Source of the DNA: Smittium mucronatum
Lineage: Eukaryota > Kickxellomycota > Harpellomycetes > Harpellales > Legeriomycetaceae
DNA: 15,582 nt
Direction: 5' to 3'
Assembly: GCA_001953115.1 (NCBI GenBank)
Contig: LSSL01001268.1
Span: 9,871 to 25,452, forward strand
Shown: piece after piece, positions 1 through 8,726 of the stretch
Numbering within the stretch: the stretch's first letter is position 1
How the letters are laid out: each line of letters begins with the position of its first letter
Made by a program: the position numbers and the translations under genes
Notes under the pieces: model-generated
Told to the model about the DNA's origin: nothing
The model's input: the letters and a program-made list of their open reading frames with translations, nothing else
Database searches by the model: none

Positions 1-166
1 TATTTTTAGCGAAAAATTGCTCAACTGTATTATTACACACAAATTCCCATTTTTTGCACAATAAAAATAAATGCTCGATTGTATCTGGCGTGTTATTTGT
101 TTTTACATTACACGCTTTTTTTTGCGCAAAATTCGTTTTAGAATTCAGTATAAATAAATAAAAACG
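1..166 (-). CDS. Partial open coding segment, unknown protein, left copy of a tandem pair (runs off window)
   Basis: On the minus strand a frame is open from codon 166-164, just after a TAA at 169-167, to the left window edge: 55 codons with no stop, which is unusual in DNA this AT-rich. The translation reads like real protein rather than A/T noise, for example NTPDTIEHLFLLCKKWEF and then NNTVEQFFAKN at the edge. There is no ATG in the segment, so it would have to be an internal exon or part of a gene whose 5' end is decayed. The same frame is found again 620 bp to the right (TIKQFFAKN at 648-622). In the closest-matching 30 bp the four differences are two synonymous changes, one V/I and one E/K. 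I do not recognise the family. A real exon or a relic are both possible; the sequence left of the window would decide. Confidence 0.35.
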
Positions 167-170
167 TTAA
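1..170. repeat. Left copy of a diverged direct repeat (offset about 620 bp)
   Basis: Positions 1-30 match 621-650 at 26 of 30 bases, all four differences being transitions. At the same 620-bp offset the word TTTTACATT recurs (101-109 and 721-729). ATTCAGTA recurs at 143-150 and 783-790, shifted by a further 20 bp, and AAAACG follows soon after in both. Middle parts are strongly diverged. The order and spacing argue for an old tandem duplication, not chance. Confidence 0.5.
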
Positions 171-274
171 TAAAAATCGCATTATACACCTGACTGGATA
201 TCTTAGTTCCCAGTGACAACTTTCCGAGTTTTGTGTTTATGGCTTTAAAAATATATGGTTTTTCATACATGTAA

Positions 275-280
275 TTTATT
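275..280 (-). promoter_or_regulatory. Possible poly(A) signal AATAAA for the unknown left gene
   Basis: The minus strand carries AATAAA about 110 nt downstream of the TAA at 392-390, a sensible distance for a 3' UTR. The hexamer is common by chance in DNA this AT-rich, so this is weak support only. Confidence 0.2.
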
Positions 281-299
281 TTAAAATCATATAAATATG

Positions 300-313
300 A
301 AAAAAAAAAAAAA
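300..313 (+). repeat. A14 homopolymer
   Basis: Fourteen consecutive A on the plus strand, inside the AT-rich spacer after the relic's stop codon. It is not followed by a recognisable target-site duplication, so I do not read it as a retroelement tail. Confidence 0.9.
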
Positions 314-389
314 TCGCTAACAAAAAATTAAGAAAATACTCCTTAAATACTCCGCACCGCTGCTCTAGTAGCTCCTTACTCACTGAGAA

Positions 390-729
390 TTAGTTCAATG
401 GGTCTGGTGATCTATTAATATCTTCCAATATTAATTGATGGGCAGCAGTAATGGCATCTATTAATTTCACCGTTCCCAGTTCAATTATTTGGCTGACTTC
501 ATCAGCGCGGAGCTGAGAAATAATTTTTTTGGCTCACCCTCATCCCCCAGAGGAGTTTTCCGATCTGCTCCAACTGAGCTGGACTGAAAAAAGTATTACT
601 AACAATTTTGTGAAATTTTATATTTTTAGCAAAGAATTGCTTAATTGTATTTCATCGAACGTTTTTCCATTAGCAAAGACCCATATAAGTAGGACAAAAA
701 TCTTCTCTTTCAATTTACTATTTTACATT
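390..729 (-). pseudogene. Decayed right copy of the unknown protein, with an intact-looking C-terminal end
   Basis: Reading the minus strand from 729, the frame homologous to the left copy starts NVK (729-721), then has stops (TAG, TAA, TAA, TGA) before 652. It is then open from 651: NTIKQFFAKN, followed by a smooth stretch including SPAQLEQIGKLLWGMRVSQK down to 526. At the A7 run (plus-strand T7, 524-530) the frame would soon end at TGA 504-502. Skipping one base instead gives a frame that continues ISQLRADEVSQIIELGT, then VKLIDAITAAHQLILEDINR, to TAA at 392-390. The 390-583 part is clearly richer in G+C than its surroundings, as expected of once-coding DNA. The joined product would be mostly amphipathic helix. 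Family unknown. It may be a pseudogene, or a living terminal exon with a sequencing or assembly error at A7. The joined reading is inference. Confidence 0.42.
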
Positions 730-800
730 CAAATAAAAGATTATGGGTTATATATAAATTTTATGAAGTAATTCATGCCAAAATTCAGTAAAAAACGATC
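621..800. repeat. Right copy of the diverged direct repeat
   Basis: Partner of 1-170. The alignment is gapless from 621 to about 729 against 1-109, then needs an insertion of about 20 bp in this copy. The following sequence (to 390 on the minus strand) has no partner inside the window because the left copy would continue beyond the left edge. Confidence 0.5.
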
Positions 801-848
801 ACAAGGTGAATATGAACAAAACAAAACAATAATTAAAAAATCATTATC

Positions 849-854
849 TTTATT
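849..854 (-). promoter_or_regulatory. Poly(A) signal of RPB1
   Basis: On the minus strand a perfect AATAAA lies about 172 nt after the RPB1 stop codon. It is followed at about 20-35 nt by a T/GT-rich stretch, ATTGTTTTGTTTTGTTC (830-814), the arrangement expected of a cleavage and polyadenylation site with a downstream element. Cleavage would fall near 825-840, giving a 3' UTR of about 190-200 nt. AATAAA alone would be weak here, but the paired downstream element raises confidence. Confidence 0.55.
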
Positions 855-1026
855 GTACTGATATGTATAAAAGAAAAAAATCGAAATTAAATGTTAGAGC
901 TTTTTCACTTTGAATAAAATATATCAGTAAGTTTCAGAAAAAAACCCCCGTAAGTCATTACAACTCTGGAAGGAAAAAAAAATATGAATGCATTAGAAAA
1001 TTGTGAGTTCCAGCCAAATGAAATCA

Positions 1027-4000
1027 TTATCTCTGATTTTTTTTATCTTTAGGTTTGTATGAGTCTTCAGGTTCTGAAGGAGGGCTATGACTTCCTGGGG
1101 CATAATTATTTAAGAAAGATGGAGAGTTCGGTGAATATGATGAAGGTGGGCTTGGGTTGTAGAAAGGGGAAGTAGGTGAGTAAGACATAGAAGCGGGGGA
1201 GTAAGAGGGTGATGTGGGTGAGTAAGATGGTGAAGTCGGTGAGTAACTTGGTGAAGTTGGAGAATACGATGGGGACGTGGGAGAGTAAGATGGAGACGTG
1301 GGAGAGTAAGATGGAGACGTGGGAGAGTAAGATGGAGACGTGGGAGAGTAAGATGGAGATGTGGGAGAGTAAGATGGAGATGTGGGTGAATAAGATGGAG
1401 ACGTGGGTGAATAAGATGGAGACGTGGGTGAATACGATGGTGAAGTTGGAGAGTAGCTTGGTGAAGTTGGGGAGTAGCTTGGTGAAGTTGGGGAATATGA
1501 TGGAGACGTGGGTGAGTATGATGGGGATGTAGGAGAATATGATGGGGACGTGGGTGAGTAAGATGGGGACGTGGGTGAGTAAGATGGGGATGTGGGTGAG
1601 TAAGATGGGGATGTGGGTGAGTAAGATGGGGATGTGGGTGAGTAAGATGGGGACGTGGGTGAATATGAAGGTGAAGTAGGTGAGTATGAAGGTGAAGTAG
1701 GTGAGTATGAAGGTGAAGTAGGTGAGTAAGATGGGGACGTGGGTGAATATGAAGGTGAAGTAGGTGAGTAAGATGGTGAAGTAGGTGAGTAAGATGGTGA
1801 TGTGGGTGAATAGGATGGTGATGTGGGTGAGTAAGTTGGCGAAGTTGGTGAGTACCTGGGTGAGTTGGGAGAATATGCAGGAGAAGCTGGCATATATGCA
1901 ACTGGTGATGTGGGAGATATTCCCGAAGAAGGTGAGTAAGGGCTGAGACCTGACCAAGAAGGCGAACCTGAACCTGACTCTACTATTGGCGAAAACATAG
2001 CTGAGAGGTTGGAAGTATTTGAGATATCAAAATGCTCTGGGCTGCGATTGCTATATGGAGTCATCTGTGGAGTCATATTTCCTGATGAGACACCGTAAAT
2101 AGGAGGATTAGGGGCAGATGCAAGATCAAATCCTTGGGACCTAGGATCTAAAACGGCATTCTGAAGCATATCCTCATCAAGGACAACCTCGAATGATCCT
2201 GTTCCTAGAGGAGCTAGCTGACCAAGAATAATATTTTCCGTAACGCCTTTGCAATAATCAGTATCTCCAGCCGCCGCCGCATCAATTAAAATCTCAGCGG
2301 TCTCTTCGAAAGTACATCTCATAAGAGGTCCAGTATCTGCGCGATTGATACCATGTCTAGTGATAGCTGAAAGGTGACCGCGCGTGGTCATAAGCTCCAC
2401 CAATAGACCTAAATGTCTGTAGTTCACGTAAGAACTGTCAAATTCAATTACTTTACGGGTTTCTCTAAGCAAGGCGCCACGAGCAGCTTCTATTCCTAGA
2501 ACTTCGAATATCTCAATGGGGTGATTGGAATATGTTCTCACATAGTCTACATGATCTTGCCAGAGAACCTGCTTTAAGTTAATTCCGTCAGTATCTAGTT
2601 TCCACTCGGTAGTCTGGCCGAATTCTCCAGTGTCCATCAATGTATTCATTTTTTCTTCTACGAAATACACCCTTTGAACACCTTCTATACCACGCAAACT
2701 AATTGAAGAAAGCATATGGGATTCAATGCGCTTAAGGAAAACATCCTCCTCCATTTGGCCATCCTCAAAATCTTCATCTTTAGGCGAACCGCCAGAATTT
2801 ACAATTCTACATCTAATAATAAGCTTATCGGAGTTTATGTCATTACATATACACATGATATCTCTGCCAAAAGTTTCGGATATTTTATTGGTTATTTCAG
2901 TCATCGTTAGTTTTTTATCTAGAACAGCATTTCTATTCAATTCCAAACGAAGAACCCAAGGAGATACACAAGAAGGATCTATATCCTCATCTGGCATCTC
3001 GTAATACGCCTGAACGAATTCGCGGTCCTCATCAATAACTGTGTCCTCTATGTTCGGATCGTACCAAATTTCTGTAGAAGACATAATCTTACGCAATGTG
3101 GTATGCTCGATAGCCACCTGTACATCTTTAACTCTTTCAACATTGTGGGCGTAATCTTGCTCTAGATAAATGGATAGGGCAGGAGTTTTAATATTAGTTG
3201 CCACATTTATGATTTCTTTGAGACGAGGAACACCAAGAGTAACATTTTTAGAAGAAACACCAGCAAAGTGGAAGGTATTTAAAGTCATTTGAGTTGCTGG
3301 CTGTCCGATAGACTGAGCCGATAAAACACCCACCATTTCCCCTGGGGCAACAAGAGCTCTTTTGAATCTAGCCTCGATTTCTCCGACAATCCAGTCAAAC
3401 GAGTTGGAATCTAGATTGTACTCTTCAAGGACACGCTTTGGTGATAGATAGGATCTCAGATGGATTTGGAACATAAGAGTAGCATTCGCCTGGGCCTCAA
3501 CACTCAACTTATCATCTCCGCGGACTACAGTGAGTCTATCCATTAGTTTTCGGGTTTCTTCCACTATCTTCAAGGGGTGAAGATTGGACAGCTTTCTTTT
3601 GTCAATGTGGAAAAGCTGCTGAGCGTTTCTTATTAATCGAGGCATATTTACTGACAAAGGACGCTGAGGCTCACCATTTTTACAAATAAAAGTTTGGAGC
3701 AATTTTCTATCTGCTACAAGCTGTTGATATTCATCATCAAGTGCCTGCTGGACAGAGTCATTAGCCTCAATATTCTTAAGGATGCTAAATTCTAAGGAAT
3801 CGCTTCTGAAACTCTTAGCTGGGTCCATGACATCCACTCTGTACAAACGTTCAAATCTAGAATTGGAAATTGTAAGGGTTTCTAGCCTTTGAGTTTCCAG
3901 GTATGATGCGTCCATGCCATCCTCTCCATAAACAAAATCGACAATTGAGCCAAGAGAGTTGCGAACCGTGCCATCATAGTGCACCATAATGTCTTCGAGG

Positions 4001-6618
4001 GCTTTGACAAGTCTTCTTTGGATATAACCTGTTTCGGCAGTCTTAACAGCAGTATCAATAAGACCTTCTCTACCACCCATTGCGTGAAAGTAAAACTCCT
4101 GAGGAGTCAAACCACGCAGATATGAATTCTCAACAAATCCCTTACTCTGTGGAGAGTAGTCATCTTTAGCAAAGTGAGGAAGAGTTCTGTACTTGAAACC
4201 GAAGGGAATACGCTTTCCTTCGACATTTTGTTGACCAACACAAGCTGTCATTTGAGAAACATTAATATAGGAGCCTTTGGAGCCCGATACAACCATACGT
4301 CTAACATTGTTACACTCTTTCAAACGATTTTGAACTGTTTTACCGGCCTGATCTCTCGCACGATTTAGTTCACTGTTGACTCTAGATTCAAAGGTCTCCT
4401 TAAGCGTCATACCTGGAAGGCATTCCAAGTGATCTTCTTGTGCATCACGAATCAACTCATCAACACGCATGTAACATTCACGGATAATATCACCGACAGT
4501 CTGCATTGTACTATCGTCAGCAATTGTGTCACCTATACCAATACTAAACCCAGCTTGTAAGAACCAATAGTTTATCACTTTTTGGGTTCCTCCGAAGAAT
4601 TTCTTAGCAGCATCGGGTCCCAACTCATTTCTGATAACGTGGATCAAACCTGAATCTACGGCTCCAACAGTTTTTTTATCCAGGTAACCTGACAATAACT
4701 CACCATTTTCGATAATAACTCTGGTATCGCCGGGAGAGCAATAGGTAGTTTCATTATCAGGATGTACACTGTTGTATCTGTAACAATTTATACCTTTAGG
4801 GATTACCAGGCTATAAATCTGCTTTCCAGACCACAGAGGTTTTGGTTTAATAATACAAGGGGGAGGGACGACTCCATCCCAATTGGGAACGGTCATCAAC
4901 AAATTCATAAGGAAATCGTAAGCTACAAAACAATCCCTTCTGGTAAAAATATTAACAGCACAAAGAGTATCCTGTACAATCCCCATAACGGGACTGTTAG
5001 ACTGTGGGGAAACAATTTGTTTAGGAACCATACAGATTTCAGTTATTTCGGCTCGAGTTTCCTCAGATTGAGGTAGATGAAGATTCATTTCATCGCCATC
5101 AAAATCTGCGTTATAAGGAGAGGTGACAGATAGGTTCAATCTAAAAGTGGAATAAGGCATGACTTTAACGCGATGTCCCATCATAGACATCTTATGGAGT
5201 GAGGGTTGTCGATTAAAGATAACCACATCATCATCAACCATATGTCTCTCGACACGATAACCTATTCTTAGAGGGATATCGCCGCTGCGCTTGCTGTATC
5301 TTAGATCGATGCGCTCACCTGAATCTCTGATTACATATTTAGCGCCGGGATGTTCATTAGGGCCATTTTGAACCATCTCCTGTAGTTTATCGATATTGTA
5401 GGGTGTTACAACTTCAGGAAATGTCATATTTCTAGCAATACTACGAGGAACACCAACTTGATCAATATCGATATTTGGATCTCCAGTTATCACAGTTCTT
5501 GCTGAGAAATCTACACGTTTACCCATAAGGTTTCCTCTGACTCTCCCTTCCTTTCCTTTTAATCTAGCACGAATAGATTTTATAGGACGTCCAGATTTTT
5601 GTAAAGCTTGAGGTAGGCCCGAAAGCTCATTGTTCATAAAAGTAGCAACGTGGAACTGTAACAAAGCTTCAAATTCTTCAATGATATGTAAAGGGGCACC
5701 CTCTACTTCACAACTTTGAACTCTAGCATTGGCTTTTAAAATATCATTAAGTTTATAGGTTAAATCATCTTCACTTTGTCTGGTAGCGTCCATCATAATA
5801 CTTGGACGAACAGCTAGAGGGGGGACGGGCATTACAGTTATTACAAGCCACTCCGGTCTAGCAAAGAGGGGATTTAGTCCCAAAAAACTAGCATCTTCGT
5901 CGGTGACTTTTTTCAAAACTTGGAGAACCTGAGTCACAGACAGTATTTGTTTGCCTTCGGTAACGCCCTCTTCCCCGGGAATTCCTTTAAATGAAGCACT
6001 TAACTTAAGACCCTCCTTACGAAAAATGGGCTGTCTATGGCCACAACCTCCATGCCCTTTAGAGCGTTTAGAGCTTACAATCCCATCGACTAACTGGCGA
6101 TTGCGCTCTTCTTCGCCCATCATTCCGGGAGCAGCAGCGGGACGATCTTCGGACTCTGGAGAAGCCTCGCAAACTGTTCTAGTTTTACAAATCTCCCAAA
6201 CAAGTTTCATTCTTCGATTTGGATTAGAGGCCTTAAGTGCAAGTTGAAAAGCGGGTTCAGATTCATCTGTTTTAAGCTTAGAACAATACCAACAGACACA
6301 TTCCAAAATCTTCTTAACTCTAATTATGAAACCAGGATGATACACTGGGCGAGCAAGTTCGATATGACCGAAATGACCCGGACACTCAGTCATGTTCTCG
6401 CCACAAGTTTGACATTTAAAATTCCTATCTATTGTACCCATCCTAGGATCAAGTAAACCTCCAATTTTTGGTCTCCCATTTTCATCCTTTAGCTCAGGTT
6501 TGTCGATTTTAGCAACAGACAAAGATTTCAGCTCCTCGGGACAAAAAACTCCGAATTGGACTCTTTTGACCTTCCTTAATGGGGCTGAGGAAAAAGCAAA
6601 TTGAAAATTATTGGACAT
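1027..6618 (-). CDS. RPB1: DNA-directed RNA polymerase II largest subunit RPB1, complete and intronless
   Basis: Catalytic largest subunit of nuclear RNA polymerase II; with RPB2 it forms the active centre that makes mRNA. Domains in order: clamp core with a zinc site at C69, C72, C79, H82 (CxxC...CPGH) and a second at C109, C112, C150, C192, whose last spacing (42 residues) is longer than the yeast and human ones I recall; switch/lid region with [17 protein letters not shown] (352-368); the metal-A loop NADFDGDE with D505, D507, D509; pore/funnel ([12 protein letters not shown], 690-701); bridge helix (about 838-890); trigger loop (about 1092-1130, with catalytic-type H1117); jaw and cleft to about 1486; linker 1487-1574; heptad tail 1575 to about 1845; tip [16 protein letters not shown]. 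The start is supported by family alignment and by an in-frame TAG directly before the ATG; the -3 base is T, a poor start context. Oddity: [11 protein letters not shown] replaces the usual AAQSIGEPATQ. GC is far above the flanks (by eye about 40-45%). Confidence 0.98.
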   Translation of the reverse strand: MSNNFQFAFSSAPLRKVKRVQFGVFCPEELKSLSVAKIDKPELKDENGRPKIGGLLDPRMGTIDRNFKCQTCGENMTECPGHFGHIELARPVYHPGFIIRVKKILECVCWYCSKLKTDESEPAFQLALKASNPNRRMKLVWEICKTRTVCEASPESEDRPAAAPGMMGEEERNRQLVDGIVSSKRSKGHGGCGHRQPIFRKEGLKLSASFKGIPGEEGVTEGKQILSVTQVLQVLKKVTDEDASFLGLNPLFARPEWLVITVMPVPPLAVRPSIMMDATRQSEDDLTYKLNDILKANARVQSCEVEGAPLHIIEEFEALLQFHVATFMNNELSGLPQALQKSGRPIKSIRARLKGKEGRVRGNLMGKRVDFSARTVITGDPNIDIDQVGVPRSIARNMTFPEVVTPYNIDKLQEMVQNGPNEHPGAKYVIRDSGERIDLRYSKRSGDIPLRIGYRVERHMVDDDVVIFNRQPSLHKMSMMGHRVKVMPYSTFRLNLSVTSPYNADFDGDEMNLHLPQSEETRAEITEICMVPKQIVSPQSNSPVMGIVQDTLCAVNIFTRRDCFVAYDFLMNLLMTVPNWDGVVPPPCIIKPKPLWSGKQIYSLVIPKGINCYRYNSVHPDNETTYCSPGDTRVIIENGELLSGYLDKKTVGAVDSGLIHVIRNELGPDAAKKFFGGTQKVINYWFLQAGFSIGIGDTIADDSTMQTVGDIIRECYMRVDELIRDAQEDHLECLPGMTLKETFESRVNSELNRARDQAGKTVQNRLKECNNVRRMVVSGSKGSYINVSQMTACVGQQNVEGKRIPFGFKYRTLPHFAKDDYSPQSKGFVENSYLRGLTPQEFYFHAMGGREGLIDTAVKTAETGYIQRRLVKALEDIMVHYDGTVRNSLGSIVDFVYGEDGMDASYLETQRLETLTISNSRFERLYRVDVMDPAKSFRSDSLEFSILKNIEANDSVQQALDDEYQQLVADRKLLQTFICKNGEPQRPLSVNMPRLIRNAQQLFHIDKRKLSNLHPLKIVEETRKLMDRLTVVRGDDKLSVEAQANATLMFQIHLRSYLSPKRVLEEYNLDSNSFDWIVGEIEARFKRALVAPGEMVGVLSAQSIGQPATQMTLNTFHFAGVSSKNVTLGVPRLKEIINVATNIKTPALSIYLEQDYAHNVERVKDVQVAIEHTTLRKIMSSTEIWYDPNIEDTVIDEDREFVQAYYEMPDEDIDPSCVSPWVLRLELNRNAVLDKKLTMTEITNKISETFGRDIMCICNDINSDKLIIRCRIVNSGGSPKDEDFEDGQMEEDVFLKRIESHMLSSISLRGIEGVQRVYFVEEKMNTLMDTGEFGQTTEWKLDTDGINLKQVLWQDHVDYVRTYSNHPIEIFEVLGIEAARGALLRETRKVIEFDSSYVNYRHLGLLVELMTTRGHLSAITRHGINRADTGPLMRCTFEETAEILIDAAAAGDTDYCKGVTENIILGQLAPLGTGSFEVVLDEDMLQNAVLDPRSQGFDLASAPNPPIYGVSSGNMTPQMTPYSNRSPEHFDISNTSNLSAMFSPIVESGSGSPSWSGLSPYSPSSGISPTSPVAYMPASPAYSPNSPRYSPTSPTYSPTSPSYSPTSPSYSPTSPSYSPTSPSYSPTSPSYSPTSPSYSPTSPSYSPTSPSYSPTSPSYSPTSPSYSPTSPSYSPTSPSYSPTSPSYSPTSPSYSPTSPSYSPTSPSYSPTSPSYSPTSPSYSPTSPSYSPTSPSYSPTSPSYSPTSPSYSPTSPSYSPTSPSYSPTSPSYSPTSPSYSPTSPSYSPTSPSYSPTSPSYSPTSPSYSPASMSYSPTSPFYNPSPPSSYSPNSPSFLNNYAPGSHSPPSEPEDSYKPKDKKNQR
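1162..1896 (-). repeat. RPB1 C-terminal heptad array (35 consecutive 21-bp units)
   Basis: Thirty-five in-register 21-bp units encode residues 1575-1819. In coding order they are [21 protein letters not shown], then thirty uninterrupted perfect YSPTSPS units (1833-1204, residues 1596-1805), then YSPASMS and YSPTSPF. Degenerate heptads follow ([21 protein letters not shown]), and others precede in the linker. Ser2, Ser5, Ser7 and Tyr1 of this tail are the known phosphorylation sites that recruit capping, splicing and termination factors. No lysine-7 heptads occur. The units differ by synonymous codons and fall into local blocks of identical copies (1288-1350; 1582-1644; 1666-1728), showing tandem turnover at the DNA level. 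Confidence 0.97.
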
Positions 6619-6800
6619 CTAGTGCTGAAGCTCTGGAGTAGTAAAACTGCTAGAACAGAATCTTCTTAAGATCCCAAAAACGCTTCGCTTTAGATGGTCG
6701 ATGGAGAGCTATTGTTTATTAAGAAGTTATATTAAAAATTTATTCATAAATACTTTTTATTTTAATCCTCCCACAATGGAAGATTCTTTTGACATTCTTG
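6619..6800 (-). promoter_or_regulatory. Presumed RPB1 5' UTR and core promoter region
   Basis: The stretch from the ATG back to about 6720 is less AT-rich than the DNA beyond it, consistent with a short 5' UTR and promoter. On the minus strand a weak TATA-like string (AATATAAC, about 6727-6734) lies about 110 nt before the ATG. I cannot identify an initiator or a conserved upstream element. The trinucleotide before the ATG is TAG (CACTAG|ATG), so a 3' splice site of a 5' UTR intron exactly here cannot be excluded, although there is no strong pyrimidine tract. Placement is inference from position and composition. Confidence 0.3.
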
Positions 6801-7886
6801 ATCATCAAAATAACATTTTATTTATATTATATGGATTCGGATACCTATTTATTTCAAAATCCGATTAAAATAAGTGCAGGAACAAATAGATGAGAGTTGA
6901 ACGTTATCGAAACTATTTGAATTCAAAAAAGCCACTATTTTTTAGTAGCAAAGGAGCAAAAAATTCAAGATACTCCGAATGCTGTAAGATTAAATAAAAC
7001 TACGAGCTCTTCGAAGGTTACTAATTATTTAAAAGACAATTAACAATATGGCACATTAAAAAGAATTTTATATCTTTTCTCGTGTTTATCTCAAAAGCCT
7101 AAATAGCAATGAAGCACACAGACAATTTTCTGATGATTCATTGGCCTGATTACTGTATCCTTCATGTAGATTAATTAACTCATATGTAAAACAAAAAAAA
7201 TTGGCCTATCATCACGATTTATTTTTATTTATAATTGTTATTAAACCATTCCATTGGGAGAGAAAAAGGCGTTTTCTAGGGGTATTCCAGGCAATGACAA
7301 TTCGTCTATTTAAAAAACCTACGAGCCTAAAGAATCAATGGATCAATGATCACAAACCTAAATTAGCCAATACATTTCCTATAAAATTAATGTATAATTA
7401 ATTTAGATATTAATAGGTACCAAAGCTTTTTTAACAAATAGACATAATAAAAAATGAGTGGAAAATAGCAAGATACAAAGCTCAGATCATGATCTCGAAA
7501 TCCTGAATTTTAGCTCTGAAGAATAGTAAGCAAACACCCTTTAAATCCAGAAACTCGACAATTTCGACTTTTTTACACTTTAAGAACGAAGGAGCAGAAT
7601 TTTTCTGCGTATTTTTTTGAATAAAAGTCCACAAAACATTCCCATTACCAATTTCTAAATTTCAATTGGTTTCTCCTCCAATTTGCTCAAAAAAAATGTT
7701 ACATTTATAGTTAATCTGAACAAAATTTAATATTGAATTCTAGAAGAATTAAGGCAAACTTTTCGTAATGGTCCATGGTATAAAAAAAAATTAAAATGAC
7801 CCCTTTTATCATATTAATATGCCTTGAAAACTTAATAACCATAACCCTCATATCATAAAAGGAATTTATATATTATAAAAAAAAGT

Positions 7887-7915
7887 ATTAATAATAATAA
7901 TAGTAATAGTAATAA
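7887..7915 (+). repeat. TAA/TAG trinucleotide repeat
   Basis: Imperfect microsatellite: several TAA units followed by alternating TAG and TAA units. Non-coding surroundings. Confidence 0.75.
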
Positions 7916-8711
7916 CTATCTCTTTAATTTGATGATCTGTATTCTCTCTATAAAAAAACACCATCACACCTAACTGAAATAAATTTGCTTTCTTTACGCA
8001 ACCTTTTCAATATTAAAACTCGTTGGTTTATTTGAATCGATTTTTTTATATTTAAATTCTTCGCAAATTAACTGGACAATTTTAGGGGTAATATTTGTAT
8101 GACTCGTTCAAAACACCTCTAAAAAAGTATTGCAAATTTTTTTTATATAAAAATTGGCCCTATTTATTTTTTGATTGATTGATTTTCCGGATTTATAATT
8201 TTTTTTGCGGAAAACTTTTTGCTATAATTTCTGCCTATCCAAACTAAAAATTCATATATTCTTTATTGTCAGGGAATAACATTTTTCGCGGTTATCTGAT
8301 AATTTAATATTGATTTAATATATAAGTTAACCTCTTTCAAAATCGTATGTGTTCATCTAAATATACTCAATTTTCACTAGCATTAAATATTTTCATTCTC
8401 TAGTGAATTATTTTGTATACAATAAATATTTTACTTATCCCTAGACCCCAATTTTAAATTCTGTTTTATTATAAATATAAATTTTCAGGAAAAAAATTTA
8501 AAATAGCTAAAATGGGGTTTTTCAAAATGTAATAGTTCAAACCCTTTTGTTTTTGATAAAAATAAAACTAGTTTAAAATAATAAAAAAACCTTAATAATT
8601 TTATAAATATACCACCGCTAAACTTCTTTATTTTGTTTGTTTTTTTTTTTCATTTGGCATTTTAAGTGCATAAAATTTTGTGCTGTTTATGGGTAATCCT
8701 AATTCTAAATT

Positions 8712-8726
8712 TTATTATTATTATTT
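8712..8726 (+). repeat. Short TTA trinucleotide repeat
   Basis: About five TTA units in the AT-rich spacer, ending in a T-rich run. Confidence 0.6.

Noticed and set aside
522..530. Programmed -1 frameshift at A AAA AAT
   Set aside because: A -1 slip leads into a frame that soon stops; the coding-like continuation needs the opposite shift.
516..540. A 25-nt intron (GTGAGC...CTCAG) as the explanation of the frame break in the relic
   Set aside because: The ends look like splice sites but the length is below what nuclear introns of fungi or animals normally allow. A homopolymer indel is simpler.
621..729. Minus-strand frame containing IWVFANGKTFDEIQLSNS, resembling the helix region of a Merlin/IS1595-type transposase
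   Set aside because: The left copy supports a different frame here, with gapless agreement (NVK ... NTxxQFFAKN), and no zinc-finger or DDE residues follow. The resemblance is too short to claim.
529..771. Plus-strand open frame of 80 codons
   Set aside because: It has no ATG start, lies antisense to the relic whose minus-strand frame has a homologous copy, and its second half is A/T-driven.
1162..1896. CRISPR-like or satellite array
   Set aside because: The repeats are contiguous 21-bp codon-phased units without spacers and clearly encode the RPB1 tail.
1106..1957. Long open frames of 283 and 263 codons (minus) and 107 codons (plus) across the heptad array
   Set aside because: A 21-bp repeat keeps every frame in phase, so a frame without a stop in one unit stays open throughout. 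Their products are low-complexity echoes of the heptads.
2716..6456. Several 60-104 codon frames on both strands inside the RPB1 gene
   Set aside because: All are shadows of the conserved RPB1 reading frame with no independent support.
1027..6618. RPB1 as a processed retrocopy, because it has no introns
   Set aside because: The frame is fully intact with all catalytic and zinc residues, there is no genomic poly(A) tract after the stop, and a proper poly(A) signal with downstream element is present.
7201..7401. Plus-strand frame of 66 codons upstream of RPB1
   Set aside because: It has no usable ATG near its beginning, no recognised motif, and no supporting signals.
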